Shown here: in pieces, positions 34,277 through 44,300 of the stretch | Numbering within the stretch: position 1 is the first letter of the stretch | Layout of the letters: every line of letters starts with the position of its first letter | Assembly: GCA_963751395.1 (NCBI GenBank) | Contig: CAVVUC010000001.1 | Span: forward strand, 930,001-994,000 | Length of the DNA: 64,000 nt | From: CAVVUC01 sp963751395 | GTDB lineage: Bacteria > Verrucomicrobiota > Verrucomicrobiia > Chthoniobacterales > Chthoniobacteraceae | Direction of reading: 5' to 3' | Position numbers and translations under genes: made by a program | The notes under the pieces: generated by a model | What the model saw: the letters and a program-made list of their open reading frames with translations, nothing else | Told to the model about the DNA's origin: nothing | Database searches by the model: none

Positions 34277-34452
34277 CGCTCCTGCACTTTTGCCGTGAAC
34301 TCCGCTGCGCTGAAGGTGCGTTTTTCACGCACGTCATCCATCGCCTCGCCGATGGCCTGATTCATTCGCAGGGTTTCGCGGACTTCCACGAGCAGCGGAG
34401 AGTTATCGGGCAACTCTTCCACGAGATCGTGAATCTGCTGCTTGAGCGTCAT
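34252..34452 (-). CDS. Antitoxin of the RelE/ParE-type pair
   Basis: The ATG at 34452 (MTLKQQIHDLVEELPDNSPL) gives 66 acidic residues; a longer frame upstream is not supported. It precedes and overlaps the toxin gene. The family is not named, but size, charge and place fit an antitoxin. Confidence 0.72.
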   Translation of the reverse strand: MTLKQQIHDLVEELPDNSPLLVEVRETLRMNQAIGEAMDDVREKRTFSAAEFTAKVQERWPCKASA

Positions 34453-34627
34453 GCGGCGAGCATAGCTTGACCTCGCATCTTTTCCAATCGCGAATCGCAT
34501 CTCGTTTCGAGCAGGACGAGATTCATCGCCCGAAGCGCTGCTGCATCCGCGCCCGGACTGCGCGAGCCGAAGAGCCGTCGCAACTCCTCTGGCATTTTCG
34601 GGGCGATTGTGTTCTATGTTCGCCCCC

Positions 34628-35470
34628 ATGAGACGCCTGCTGGCCATTGCCGGCTCCGCAATCGATGCCATCAAGATCAACGCGACCTGTGAGCGGGTTC
34701 GCGATGGTCGTGTCGTTCTTTTGAAAAGACGCAGGCGCGGCAGCGGTCTGGTTGTGGAATGCGCGAACATTTTCTTCCGACTCGCGCATCAACCGGTTTT
34801 TGTCTGGGCTCGCGTCGATCGCTGGCAGCGATGGGAAGTGGAGTGCTTTCAAAAACTTCACGGCGCCACTTTCTCTGCGGCGGCGGAAGGCGGGCGGACG
34901 GTCTGCGTGGAAAAGATGCCGGGAAAGAGCATCGCGCAGCATTTTGTCGAGGGTACTTTCGAGGAGGAGATGATCGTCGCCGCTGCGCGGGAGCTTCGCC
35001 GCGCGCATGCGCTCTGGTGCGACGAACTCGGCGGGCACTGGTCTCATGGCGATGCGAATCTGGCGAATTTCCTCTACGACGAAACCGCCGGTTGCGCGCG
35101 GCTGATCGACTTCGAAATGATTCACGACAAGGCGCTCTCAGCCACTGAGCGTCACGCCGACGATCTGCTGGTTTTCCTACAGGACTTGCTGGGCTGCATC
35201 GCGATACAGCGCTGGCTGCCGGTTGCGCTGCGGTTCCTGGAGACCTACGACCGGCCCGAGGTTGTCCGCGTCTTGGAGAAGCGTCTGCTTGTTCCGGGTG
35301 GCGTGCCGCTCTTGTGGTGGATCATCCGGGCGAACTATCTAACGCCGCGTGAGTTGAAGCGAAGAGTGGATGCCTTGCGTCAGGCGCTTGCCGAATCGGA
35401 GGAACCAGAAACCGCACCCGATTCGCAGCCCAGCGAGTTCTTCTCCACGACCCACTCGCGCACGGGTTGA
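34628..35470 (+). CDS. Protein-kinase-fold (WaaP/RIO-like) protein
   Basis: From ATG 34628 the 280-residue product has a kinase-like catalytic pair: HWSHGDANLANFLYD (catalytic-loop HGD and Asn) and RLIDFEMIHD (the DFG-equivalent DFE). The N-lobe has VCVEKMPGKSIAQHF, with a lysine that could bind ATP. The arrangement resembles LPS heptose kinases or RIO-type kinases. A substrate is not clear. Its last 91 bases overlap the convergent ferredoxin gene. Starts at 34607 and 34616 are alternatives. Confidence 0.7.
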   Translation: MRRLLAIAGSAIDAIKINATCERVRDGRVVLLKRRRRGSGLVVECANIFFRLAHQPVFVWARVDRWQRWEVECFQKLHGATFSAAAEGGRTVCVEKMPGKSIAQHFVEGTFEEEMIVAAARELRRAHALWCDELGGHWSHGDANLANFLYDETAGCARLIDFEMIHDKALSATERHADDLLVFLQDLLGCIAIQRWLPVALRFLETYDRPEVVRVLEKRLLVPGGVPLLWWIIRANYLTPRELKRRVDALRQALAESEEPETAPDSQPSEFFSTTHSRTG

Positions 35471-35772
35471 ACGCCAATCAGATGCTCCTGCAGAATCCGC
35501 TCGAAGCGATCCGGCGTCAGGTTTCCGTACCAGATGCCGTCGGGATACACGACCATCCACGGGCCGCCCGCGCAAATACGGAAGCACGCCGCCTTTGTCC
35601 GCATGACTGGCAGACCGGTTTCCTTGAGGCGCTTCTTGACGGTTTCCCACAGGATTTCGCCTTCGCGCGACTTGCAGCAATCGGGGCCGATGCAGAGCAA
35701 CAGATGCTTCCGAGCGCCACGGATGCCGGCTTTGGCGATGCCAGCGGCGATTTGTTCGTTGAGTGGGCTCAC
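35380..35772 (-). CDS. Thioredoxin-fold (2Fe-2S) ferredoxin
   Basis: The 130-residue protein has C27-x4-C32-C33 and C63-x3-C67-AGG, followed by PWMVVYPDGIWYGNL, the pattern of thioredoxin-like 2Fe-2S ferredoxins. They carry electrons in the cytoplasm for unknown partners. The stop of the downstream GDYXXLXY gene does not overlap, but its own C-terminal tail (GCESGAVSGSSDSASA) overlaps the kinase-like gene and seems dispensable. Confidence 0.85.
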   Translation of the reverse strand: MSPLNEQIAAGIAKAGIRGARKHLLLCIGPDCCKSREGEILWETVKKRLKETGLPVMRTKAACFRICAGGPWMVVYPDGIWYGNLTPDRFERILQEHLIGVQPVREWVVEKNSLGCESGAVSGSSDSASA

Positions 35773-36305
35773 TTTTTCGTTTCCGCCCGCAGAAATTCGC
35801 GGATCGGCTTGTCGTCGATGTAAAGCTCCTCCAGCGCAGCGTGTCCGTTGAGGATGCGAACGGTCACGTATGCGTTTTCATGGTTGCGACGGCTGTTGGC
35901 GCGATACGCGGTTTCGGCCTCGGGTGCTGCTTTTTCGTCCATGTAATAACGGTCGAACGGAAACTGAAGGCGGCCCCATCGGCTGGTGATTGCCACCACA
36001 TCATTGCCAGTCAGCGGCTCCTTGCTCACGCGCCTGACCTTTGCGAAGCCTTTGTCGTCCGCCTCGAACTGCACCCAGGACGGATGCCGGCCCAAACTGG
36101 CGAAGCGTTTGCCGGCCTCAGTTTCGGCGGTGAATCGGAGTGCGACATAGCGACCACGAAAAGCATCATACGGATCCACCGGGGCCGTTTTGAATTTGAA
36201 GACCTGTCCCTGCTTCAAAATCTGCTCCTGCCGGAATATCATCCAGCCCGGCACGGCAAGCTGGATCAGAGCCAGCGGAACGAAAATGAGCAGCCGCAGA
36301 TTCAT
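35769..36305 (-). CDS. GDYXXLXY-domain membrane-anchored protein
   Basis: The 178-residue protein has one N-terminal helix (LRLLIFVPLALIQLAVPGWMIF) and the GDYXXLXY-like motif, here FRGRYVALRF. It ends with HENAYVTVRILNGHAALEELYIDDKPIREFL. Such proteins nearly always follow a DUF2157 or DUF4401 protein, as here: the start overlaps the upstream gene's stop as ATGA. Function unknown. The overlap with the ferredoxin gene at 35769-35772 suggests one transcript. Confidence 0.83.
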   Translation of the reverse strand: MNLRLLIFVPLALIQLAVPGWMIFRQEQILKQGQVFKFKTAPVDPYDAFRGRYVALRFTAETEAGKRFASLGRHPSWVQFEADDKGFAKVRRVSKEPLTGNDVVAITSRWGRLQFPFDRYYMDEKAAPEAETAYRANSRRNHENAYVTVRILNGHAALEELYIDDKPIREFLRAETKK

Positions 36306-37618
36306 GGCGTGGGCTCCTTTCTTTTTTTCAGCAGAAACCAGTTCGCCGCAAGAAACCCGATTCCGATGACGATGAACGCGACTCCCCGGGCGACGAAGCT
36401 CAGGTCGCTGTCGAAAAAGCGGGCCACGATCAGCGCTGCTGCGATCACCATTCCGGCGTTGAGCGTCCTGAGCCGGTCGTGCTTGAATCCGCGGACGATC
36501 GTGCCGAGGGCCAGCACGGCCGCGTAGCAGTTCATCACGATGATGATGGCCGTATTTTTGTTCTGCAAAAACAGGAAGTAAGCCGCCAGCGCCGCCAGCG
36601 GAAATGCCGCTGCGAAGACATTGAAGTCTGCTTTTTTCCTCCAGCAGAACAGCGACAGAAACACCGTGGCCGCGACAAAGCCGTAGCTGAGTCCGAACGC
36701 GACAAAATAGGCAGGCGTGCTGACCTCGGGGGTGCGAGAGAAATGATGCTCCCGCCAAAGCTGACCATAGCTCATTGCGATGGACAGAACCATGATGCCG
36801 CCGGCTCCAATCACCCGGAACGGGTGGTTGAATCGCGAGGTCGAATCCCTGCGAAACCACAGGCGCTCGAAGAGGTAAAGCACCGCAAAGAATCCGCTGA
36901 ACAGCAGGAACCAGGTCTTGTTCAGAATGTCATTGCATTGGAATCCCAAGGCGAACGGCACTGAGACTCCGATGGCCGTGGAAAGCCAGTTGGCGCGAAT
37001 CGAGAAGCGGTTTTCCTTCAGCAACAATCCGTAGAAGGGCATCGCGACGGCGAACATCGGCCAGTACCAGAGCATGTCGGCTTGATCTTCGATGCGGCTC
37101 CCAGCCCAGACGGTGATCCCGACCAGGTAAAGAATCGCGACGGAAGTGCTGCGCAGCAGGTAAACCAACGGGAGCACGAGCAGCGACCACGTCAGTATGA
37201 AGTCGGAAAAATTTCCCGAGATGTGATAGGTCTGCGACACCAGCGAAATGGCGGAGCCAATGGCCAGGACGTGAAAAATGCCGGCACCTTCATCGAGCGC
37301 CGCCGATGCCGGGCTTCGCAGGATTGCCCATGCGGAAAGAAAACACGCAGCCAGGAGCGGCAGAAAAGAAATCGCGGTCCGCATCGGTCGGTCCAGGTCG
37401 TCCCAATTGTGCGCGATCAGGAGAATGATCCCGGCACCGATCAGCGCTCCGCCGAGGATGGCACTGACAATCACCGCCAGACGTTGTGTGCGTCCCGGAT
37501 CGTCGATTTTCTTGAAATGAGCGCGCAGGGCCGCTGCGATCTCCGGCGTGAGGATGCCGCTTTCCACCAAGCCGGGAAGCTGGCTGTAAAGCCATTCGAT
37601 CGCTTTGTGGTCTTTCAC
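36302..37618 (-). CDS. DUF2157-domain multi-pass membrane protein
   Basis: The GTG at 37618 (VKDHKAIEWLYSQLPGLVES) gives about 438 residues; an ATG at 37729 adds a basic leader reaching the argG start and is rejected. After a cytoplasmic helical N-terminus (DUF2157: about 1-80) there are 10 to 12 hydrophobic helices, e.g. LAVIVSAILGGALIGAGIILLIA. With the GDYXXLXY protein it forms a common bacterial pair of unknown role. Confidence 0.85.
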   Translation of the reverse strand: MKDHKAIEWLYSQLPGLVESGILTPEIAAALRAHFKKIDDPGRTQRLAVIVSAILGGALIGAGIILLIAHNWDDLDRPMRTAISFLPLLAACFLSAWAILRSPASAALDEGAGIFHVLAIGSAISLVSQTYHISGNFSDFILTWSLLVLPLVYLLRSTSVAILYLVGITVWAGSRIEDQADMLWYWPMFAVAMPFYGLLLKENRFSIRANWLSTAIGVSVPFALGFQCNDILNKTWFLLFSGFFAVLYLFERLWFRRDSTSRFNHPFRVIGAGGIMVLSIAMSYGQLWREHHFSRTPEVSTPAYFVAFGLSYGFVAATVFLSLFCWRKKADFNVFAAAFPLAALAAYFLFLQNKNTAIIIVMNCYAAVLALGTIVRGFKHDRLRTLNAGMVIAAALIVARFFDSDLSFVARGVAFIVIGIGFLAANWFLLKKRKEPTP

Positions 37619-37729
37619 GACGAGAAGATTAAACCTTCGATGCCAACAGAAAAGCCATTTTCCTCGCGCAGGAATGCGGGCAAAAAATCTTCGTGACCTT
37701 CCCCACCTCGATGGGCACTTTTTCACCAC

Positions 37730-39025
<1,296 letters not shown>

Positions 39026-39058
39026 TCCTCGGCTGAGGAGAACTGACGGAAGAAATCC

Positions 39059-40192
39059 ATGGCCACGCTCGGACTGATCCTCGCCTGCTTCGGCTCGGTT
39101 TTTAACGTCCTGACCGACGCCTCGCGGAAAAAAATCCTCGACCACCAGTACGACGCGGCAGTCATCGGTTTCTGGTGCAAACTCGTGGCGCTCGGTTTTT
39201 ACCTCATCGCGCTCGGCGTGGTGGTGGCGATGGGCATCGGGCTGCAACTGCCGCCGATCGGCGCGTCGTTGCAGATGTCGCCGAAGGTGGCGTTCGTTTT
39301 GTATCTTGTGCTCAACGCCTTTCTCGAAGGCACGGCGATTCTGCTCAACTACCGCGCGCTTCAGGTGTCGCCCATGTCGTTGTGCATTCCGTTCATGGCG
39401 CTGACGCCGGTGTTCCTTCTGCCGATCGGAAAGTTCTTCCTGCACGAGCAAATCTCCAGCGGCATGATTGTCGGCGTCGTGCTCGTGGTCATCGGCTCGC
39501 TCGTCATCAACCGCCAGCTCGTCGCCCACGGCTGGCTCGAGCCTGCGAAGGCCATCATCCGTGAAAAAGGCAGCCGCTACATGCTCATCGTCGCGCTGTT
39601 GCTCGCCACCACGGCGGCGCTCGACAAATGGTTCGTGACCAGCGGCGGCGATGCCACGCTTGCGATTCGCATGTCCCGGTCATTCACGCTCTCGATCGGC
39701 AAGTCCGTCATGCTCGGATTGTTTTTTCTCGGGCTCGCCTTCCTTCGCTTGCGCGGGAGCGCGGCACGAACTGCGAACCATTCCAGGCCCGCCAGAGTCT
39801 GGACGCAGCCATGGCGCGACGTTCCGCGATGGATCGTCCTCGCCAGCTTTTTCGAAGGCGTGGTGCTTGTCCTGCAGTTGCTCGCCGTCCAGCTCACCGT
39901 TGCCGCCATCGTCATCAGCATCAAGCGCTCCGGCATCCTGCTGGCATGTGTCATCGGCTGGTTCATGTTCAACGAACGCGGCATCACCGACCGCGTCATC
40001 GGTTCGTTCGTCATGATCTCGGGCGTCGTCGTATTCTTCCTCACCAAGCCCAACGCGCAGGGCGCGGTGATGGTCGGTTTCGGCGGCGCGACCGGTGTGG
40101 CGCTCCTTGCGCTGGCTGGAATGTTCGTCGCGCTTTACCTCACGCGGGATTGGAACAAACCAGCCGCACACGCCCAATTCGCACCGAAGTAA
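39059..40192 (+). CDS. DMT-superfamily (EamA) transporter-like membrane protein
   Basis: The 377-residue product has about 10 transmembrane helices in two EamA-like repeats. The first half carries LLNYRALQVSPMSLCIPFMALTPVFLLPIG and the second LLAVQLTVAAIVISIKRSGILLACVIGWFMFNERG, both with the alanine- and glycine-rich EamA pattern. It is an inner-membrane exporter or flippase of small metabolites; substrate unknown. The gene lies 33 bases after argG. Confidence 0.85.
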   Translation: MATLGLILACFGSVFNVLTDASRKKILDHQYDAAVIGFWCKLVALGFYLIALGVVVAMGIGLQLPPIGASLQMSPKVAFVLYLVLNAFLEGTAILLNYRALQVSPMSLCIPFMALTPVFLLPIGKFFLHEQISSGMIVGVVLVVIGSLVINRQLVAHGWLEPAKAIIREKGSRYMLIVALLLATTAALDKWFVTSGGDATLAIRMSRSFTLSIGKSVMLGLFFLGLAFLRLRGSAARTANHSRPARVWTQPWRDVPRWIVLASFFEGVVLVLQLLAVQLTVAAIVISIKRSGILLACVIGWFMFNERGITDRVIGSFVMISGVVVFFLTKPNAQGAVMVGFGGATGVALLALAGMFVALYLTRDWNKPAAHAQFAPK

Positions 40193-40212
40193 GAGCCGCT
40201 TCCCAATTGCCT

Positions 40213-40239
40213 CGTCACCAAGTTGGGGACTTGGTGACG
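40213..40239. repeat. REP-like hairpin with 11-bp perfect stem
   Basis: CGTCACCAAGT (40213-40223), loop TGGGG and ACTTGGTGACG (40229-40239) pair perfectly. It lies 20 bases after the DMT gene stop and could end transcription or be a REP of another type. Confidence 0.75.
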
Positions 40240-40335
40240 CACGTTTCCTGGGCAAGCTCTGCTTCGTGGCGAGGGAAGATGACACGGACTCATTGCCGTC
40301 CAGCGGGCGGTGCAGGGATTCCGTTCGCGGGGGTT

Positions 40336-40385
40336 CCGGGGTCGCAGACCCCGGCTACAGTTGTAGCCGGCCTCTGCGAGGCCGG
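40336..40385. repeat. Compound REP element (BIME-like), left of the RAYT gene
   Basis: Three nested hairpins follow one another: CCGGGGTC/GACCCCGG (40336-40343 and 40347-40354), GCTACA/TGTAGC, and CCGGCCTC/GAGGCCGG (40367-40374 and 40378-40385). The last is preceded by GTAG, the tetranucleotide that marks REPs recognised by RAYT transposases. Confidence 0.82.
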
Positions 40386-40391
40386 ATGGGA

Positions 40392-40883
40392 CTACAGCGT
40401 CTCCACATTGTCCACGCGCAGTTCGGTGAGGCAGCCTTGATGCGGCCAGTCTTCGTGTCGGGCGACAAGTCCCGGACGGACAGGATTCTGACGAACGTAT
40501 TCCCATTTCTGGCTGTAGCTCTCGATGGAACGCAGCAGGTGATCGAAAAATTCCTCCTGCCATAACGGCACGGCGACGCTCATGCGCCGGTGCAGATATT
40601 TGGCCGTCCATTCCTTCCACTTGCCGACGAAGGTCGCGAGCGGCTTTGCTTCCTGTTCTGGCGCACAAAAGAAATGCACGTGGTCGGGCACGATGACGTA
40701 TCGCCCGACGTGCCAGCCGTAGAGCAAGCGAGCGTTCTTCCACACTTCGACGCAGATCGCGTGTGCGGTGTCATTGGCGAGCGTGTTTCGCCGGTGCAAG
40801 GTGCAGGTGGTGACGAAATAAACCGGATCGCGAAGCCAGACTCGATCAAGCCGCGACAGATGCTTGTGCGATGAGGATTCCAT
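40392..40883 (-). CDS. REP-associated tyrosine transposase (RAYT)
   Basis: The ATG at 40883 (MESSSHKHLSRLDRVWLRDP) gives 163 residues; a frame from 40949 reads through a REP and is rejected. It has the Y1 HUH signature PDHVHFF and the catalytic Tyr region SQKWEYVRQNPVRPGLVA, both typical of RAYTs. These domesticated relatives of IS200/IS605 transposases cut single-stranded REP hairpins at GTAG. The gene sits between two inverted copies of such hairpins, as expected. Confidence 0.92.
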   Translation of the reverse strand: MESSSHKHLSRLDRVWLRDPVYFVTTCTLHRRNTLANDTAHAICVEVWKNARLLYGWHVGRYVIVPDHVHFFCAPEQEAKPLATFVGKWKEWTAKYLHRRMSVAVPLWQEEFFDHLLRSIESYSQKWEYVRQNPVRPGLVARHEDWPHQGCLTELRVDNVETL

Positions 40884-40940
40884 GCCGTCGTTGTAGCCGG
40901 TGGTCTGTGACCCCGGCAATCGCGAATCGGGACGACGGTT

Positions 40941-40968
40941 CGGCCTCACAGAGGCCGGCTACAACGAT
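40941..40968. repeat. REP element, right of the RAYT gene
   Basis: CGGCCTC (40941-40947) pairs with GAGGCCG (40951-40957), followed by GCTACAA. Read on the minus strand it is TTGTAGCCGGCCTC plus stem, the same as the left REP, so the two face each other. It overlaps the 3' end of the rhodanese gene. Confidence 0.8.
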
Positions 40969-41327
40969 GAGAGACAGATTTCCTGGGCGCGACTGTAGGA
41001 GCCGAGGTTGAATACGTTTTGGTAGCCCATGCCTTTCAGTTGTCGCTTCGCGATCGCGCTGCGCGTCCCGCTCAGGCAGTGCAACAGCAAGACCTGGTTT
41101 TTGTCTGGCACGCGGATCGGTAAAGCCTCCTTCAATTCTCCCAGCGGAATATTCACAGCATTCGGCAGATGACCGCCGCTGTATTCTCCAGAGCTTCGGA
41201 CATCCACTACCAGCGCGCCTTGTCGCAGGTAGTTCCGTGCGACCTCCGGCGAGACGAACGACATCCGCTTGAACAGGAACACTGCTGCAAGCACCCCGGC
41301 TATGATCAATATCGTGGTCCAATTCAT
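40959..41327 (-). CDS. Membrane-anchored single-domain rhodanese
   Basis: The ATG at 41327 (MNWTTILIIAGVLAAVFLFK) opens with one transmembrane helix, then a rhodanese domain: LVVDVRSSGEYSGGHLPNAVNIPL and the active-site loop HCLSGTR with C84. Rhodaneses move sulfane sulfur via a Cys persulfide. It is the last gene of the minus-strand sulfur/efflux operon. The final residues run into the REP at 40941-40968, which supplied the stop. Confidence 0.87.
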   Translation of the reverse strand: MNWTTILIIAGVLAAVFLFKRMSFVSPEVARNYLRQGALVVDVRSSGEYSGGHLPNAVNIPLGELKEALPIRVPDKNQVLLLHCLSGTRSAIAKRQLKGMGYQNVFNLGSYSRAQEICLSSL

Positions 41328-41345
41328 AGATTTACGTGGCTGCAA

Positions 41346-44300
41346 TCACGAGGCATTCGTCCGCCGCTCCGAGTATGCCATGAAGTAGAGGACCGGCACA
41401 GCCATGCGGCTGATGAGCAGCGAGGCGATTTCGCCGGCCATGAGCGAGATGGCAAGACCCTGGAAGATCGGGTCGAAAAGAATGACGCTCGCGCCGACGA
41501 CGACGGCCATCGCGGTGAGCAGCATCGGGCGGAAGCGCACGGCCCCGGCATCGACGACCGCCTCGGCGAGCGGCATCCCTTCGCGCAGACGCAGTTCGAT
41601 GAAATCGACGAGGATGATGGAGTTGCGTACGACGATGCCCGCGCCGGCCATGAAGCCGATCATCGAGGTTGCGGTGAAAAACGCGCCGAGCAATCCGTGT
41701 GCGGGCAGGATGCCGACGAGGGAAAAGGGAATTGCCACCATGACGATGAGCGGCGTGAGGAATGAGCGGAACCAGCCGACCATGAGCACGTAGATCAGCA
41801 CCAGCACGGCGGCGAACGCTTTTCCAAGGTCTCGAAAGACCTCGATGGTGATGTGCCATTCGCCGTCCCATTTGAGCGCGGGCTGCTGGTCGGTGAAGGG
41901 CATGGTCGAGTTGTAGATTCGGAGGGACGAGCTCTGCGAGTCCGTTGCTTTCAAGGCGGAATTCGGGACTCGTGGAACTCGTCCCTCCGAAACGTCGAGT
42001 TTGGCGAGCGCCTTGTTCATTTGCAGGATCGCGTAAACCGGGCTTTCGATCTCACCCGCCACGTCGCCAATGACGTAGGTCACGGGCATCAGGTTTTTGT
42101 GGTAGATGCTTTTGTCGGTGATCGTCTTTTCAATGGTCACCAACTCGCGCAACGGCACGAGCGGGGTCTCGCCCGACGCGCCGGGCTCGGGAAGCGCGTT
42201 GGCATCGCCGGAGCGCACACGCAACGCGAGCAGTTCCTCCGGCGTGACGCGCGCAGAGCGGGGCAGTTCGAGCGTGATGTTCACGTCCTCCTTCTCGCGC
42301 GGCAGGTGGAGCAGATCGACCGACTGACCACCGACTGCGATCTGGAGCGTCTGCGAAATCGTCTCTGCGCTGATGCCGTGGAGCGCGGCCTTTTCCTTGT
42401 CGATGACGAATTTCGCTTTCGGCTGGTCGGCTTCGACATACCAATCCACATCGACCACGCCGTTCACGTCCTTGAAAATGCCGCGCACTTTTTCCGCCAT
42501 CTTGAGGCGCGATTCCTCGGTCGGCCCGTAGATTTCGGCGACCAGTGTTTGTAAAACGGGCGGGCCGGGCGGCACCTCCGCCACGGCGACGCGCGCGCCG
42601 TATTTCGCGGCGATGGCCGCGACTCGCGGGCGAACACGCTTGGCGATGTCGTGGCTCTTTGCTTTGCGTTCGCTTTTGCCGACGAGGTTCACCTGGATGT
42701 CGGCGACGTTCGCGCCGCCGCGCATGAAATAGTGGCGCACGAGACCGTTGAAGTTAAACGGCGACGCGATTCCGGCATAAACCTGGTAGTCGGTGACCTC
42801 GGGCTCGTCGCGCACAGCGGCGGCCATTTCCAGCGCGGCCTGGGCCGTGCGTTCGAGCGCGCTGCCTTCGGGCATGTTCAGGATGATCTGGAACTCGCTC
42901 TTGTTGTCGAACGGCAGCATTTTCACCTTCACAAAACGGATGCCCACGAGCGCCATCGCACCGAGCAGAAGCGTCACGATTGCGAGGAGAAACATCCAAC
43001 GCCAGCGCGCGCGAGAGAGCAGCGGTCCCATGACCCTGCGATAAAGACGCGTGAAAAAATCCTCCTCGTGTTCAAAGTGTGAATGCTCCGGAGTCGGCTT
43101 TGCGTCTTGCGTTGCTGCTGGCGTCACCGCTTTTTCCCGTCTCAACAGCCGCACCGCAGCCCACGGTGTGACGATGAATGCGATGGCCAGCGAGAAGAAC
43201 ATCGCCGCGCTTGAGCCGATCGGGATCGGGCGCATGTAAGGCCCCATCAATCCGCCGACAAACGCCATCGGCAGAACGGCGGCGATCACGGCAAACGTCG
43301 CCAGGATCGTCGGGTTGCCGACTTCGTTGACGGCCTCAATTGCGACGTCCGTTCTGCTGCGGCCCTTGCTGCCAGGCAGATGAAAATGCCGCACGACATT
43401 TTCCACCACCACGATGGCGTCATCGACGAGGATGCCGATGGAGAAGATCAGCGCGAAGAGCGTGATGCGGTTGAGCGTGTAGCCGTAGAGATAGAAAACC
43501 AGCAGCGTGAGCGCGAGCGTGCAGGGAATGGCAATCGCCACGATGATCGACTCGCGCCAGCCAAGCGCGAGCAGGATCAGCAACGAAACGCCGAGCACGG
43601 CGATCAGCATGTGGAAGAGCAGTTCGTTCGACTTCTCCGCCGCCGTCTCCGCATAGTCGCGCGTCACCGACACCGTCACGTCCGCCGGGATGAGCGTGCC
43701 CTTGAGCGTGTCCACTTTCTTCAACACGTCGTGCGCCACCGCGATCGCATTCACGCCCGGCCGTTTCGCGACGGTGAGGGTGACGCCGGGCTCTTCAGTG
43801 TGGAACAGGCTTCCAGCCTGTTCGGTGGATCGAGGCTGCGCAGACTGGAAGCCCGCGCCACGACCGAAGAAAACGTAGTTCGACGGTTCCTCCGCGCCGT
43901 CCACGATGTCAGCGACCTCGCGAAGATAGACCGGCTTGCCGCTGAAAACGCCGACGACCACGTTGCCAACGTCCTGCGCCGTTTGAAGGAACGCGCCGGT
44001 TTCGATCACGACCTCGCGGTTTTCGCTCGTCAATCCGCCCGAAGCAAATTGCCGGTTCGCCTGTCGCAGCATGGGCACCAGCCCTACAGGGCTCAGGCCG
44101 CGTGAGGCGAGACGCGCGGGATCGAGCAGCACCCGGAGTTCGTGTCGCGCGCCGCCGATGATCCGCGTCTCGGCGACATCCTGAACTTGTTTAACAGAAT
44201 CATCCACCTGCGCGGCGAGCCGGCGGAGCGTGAGATGGTCGTAGCGCGTGCTGTGAAATATGAGCGCGAGGATCGGCACGTCGTCAATCGAGCGGACCTT

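Larger units (their letters stand above)
40193..40391. other. Intergenic region packed with palindromes
   Basis: This 199-base gap holds two REP-like structures listed separately (40213-40239, 40336-40385). Between them a less ordered stretch repeats GCTTCGTGGCGAGG-like text. No gene is credible. Confidence 0.6.

Noticed and set aside
29001..34452. Island considered as a prophage
   Set aside because: No phage structural, integrase, terminase or lysis genes are present; contents are TA and restriction genes only.
40336..40968. REP palindromes considered as a transcription terminator pair
   Set aside because: They may stop transcription, but the GTAG-stem layout on both sides of a RAYT gene explains them better; no T-run follows the stems.
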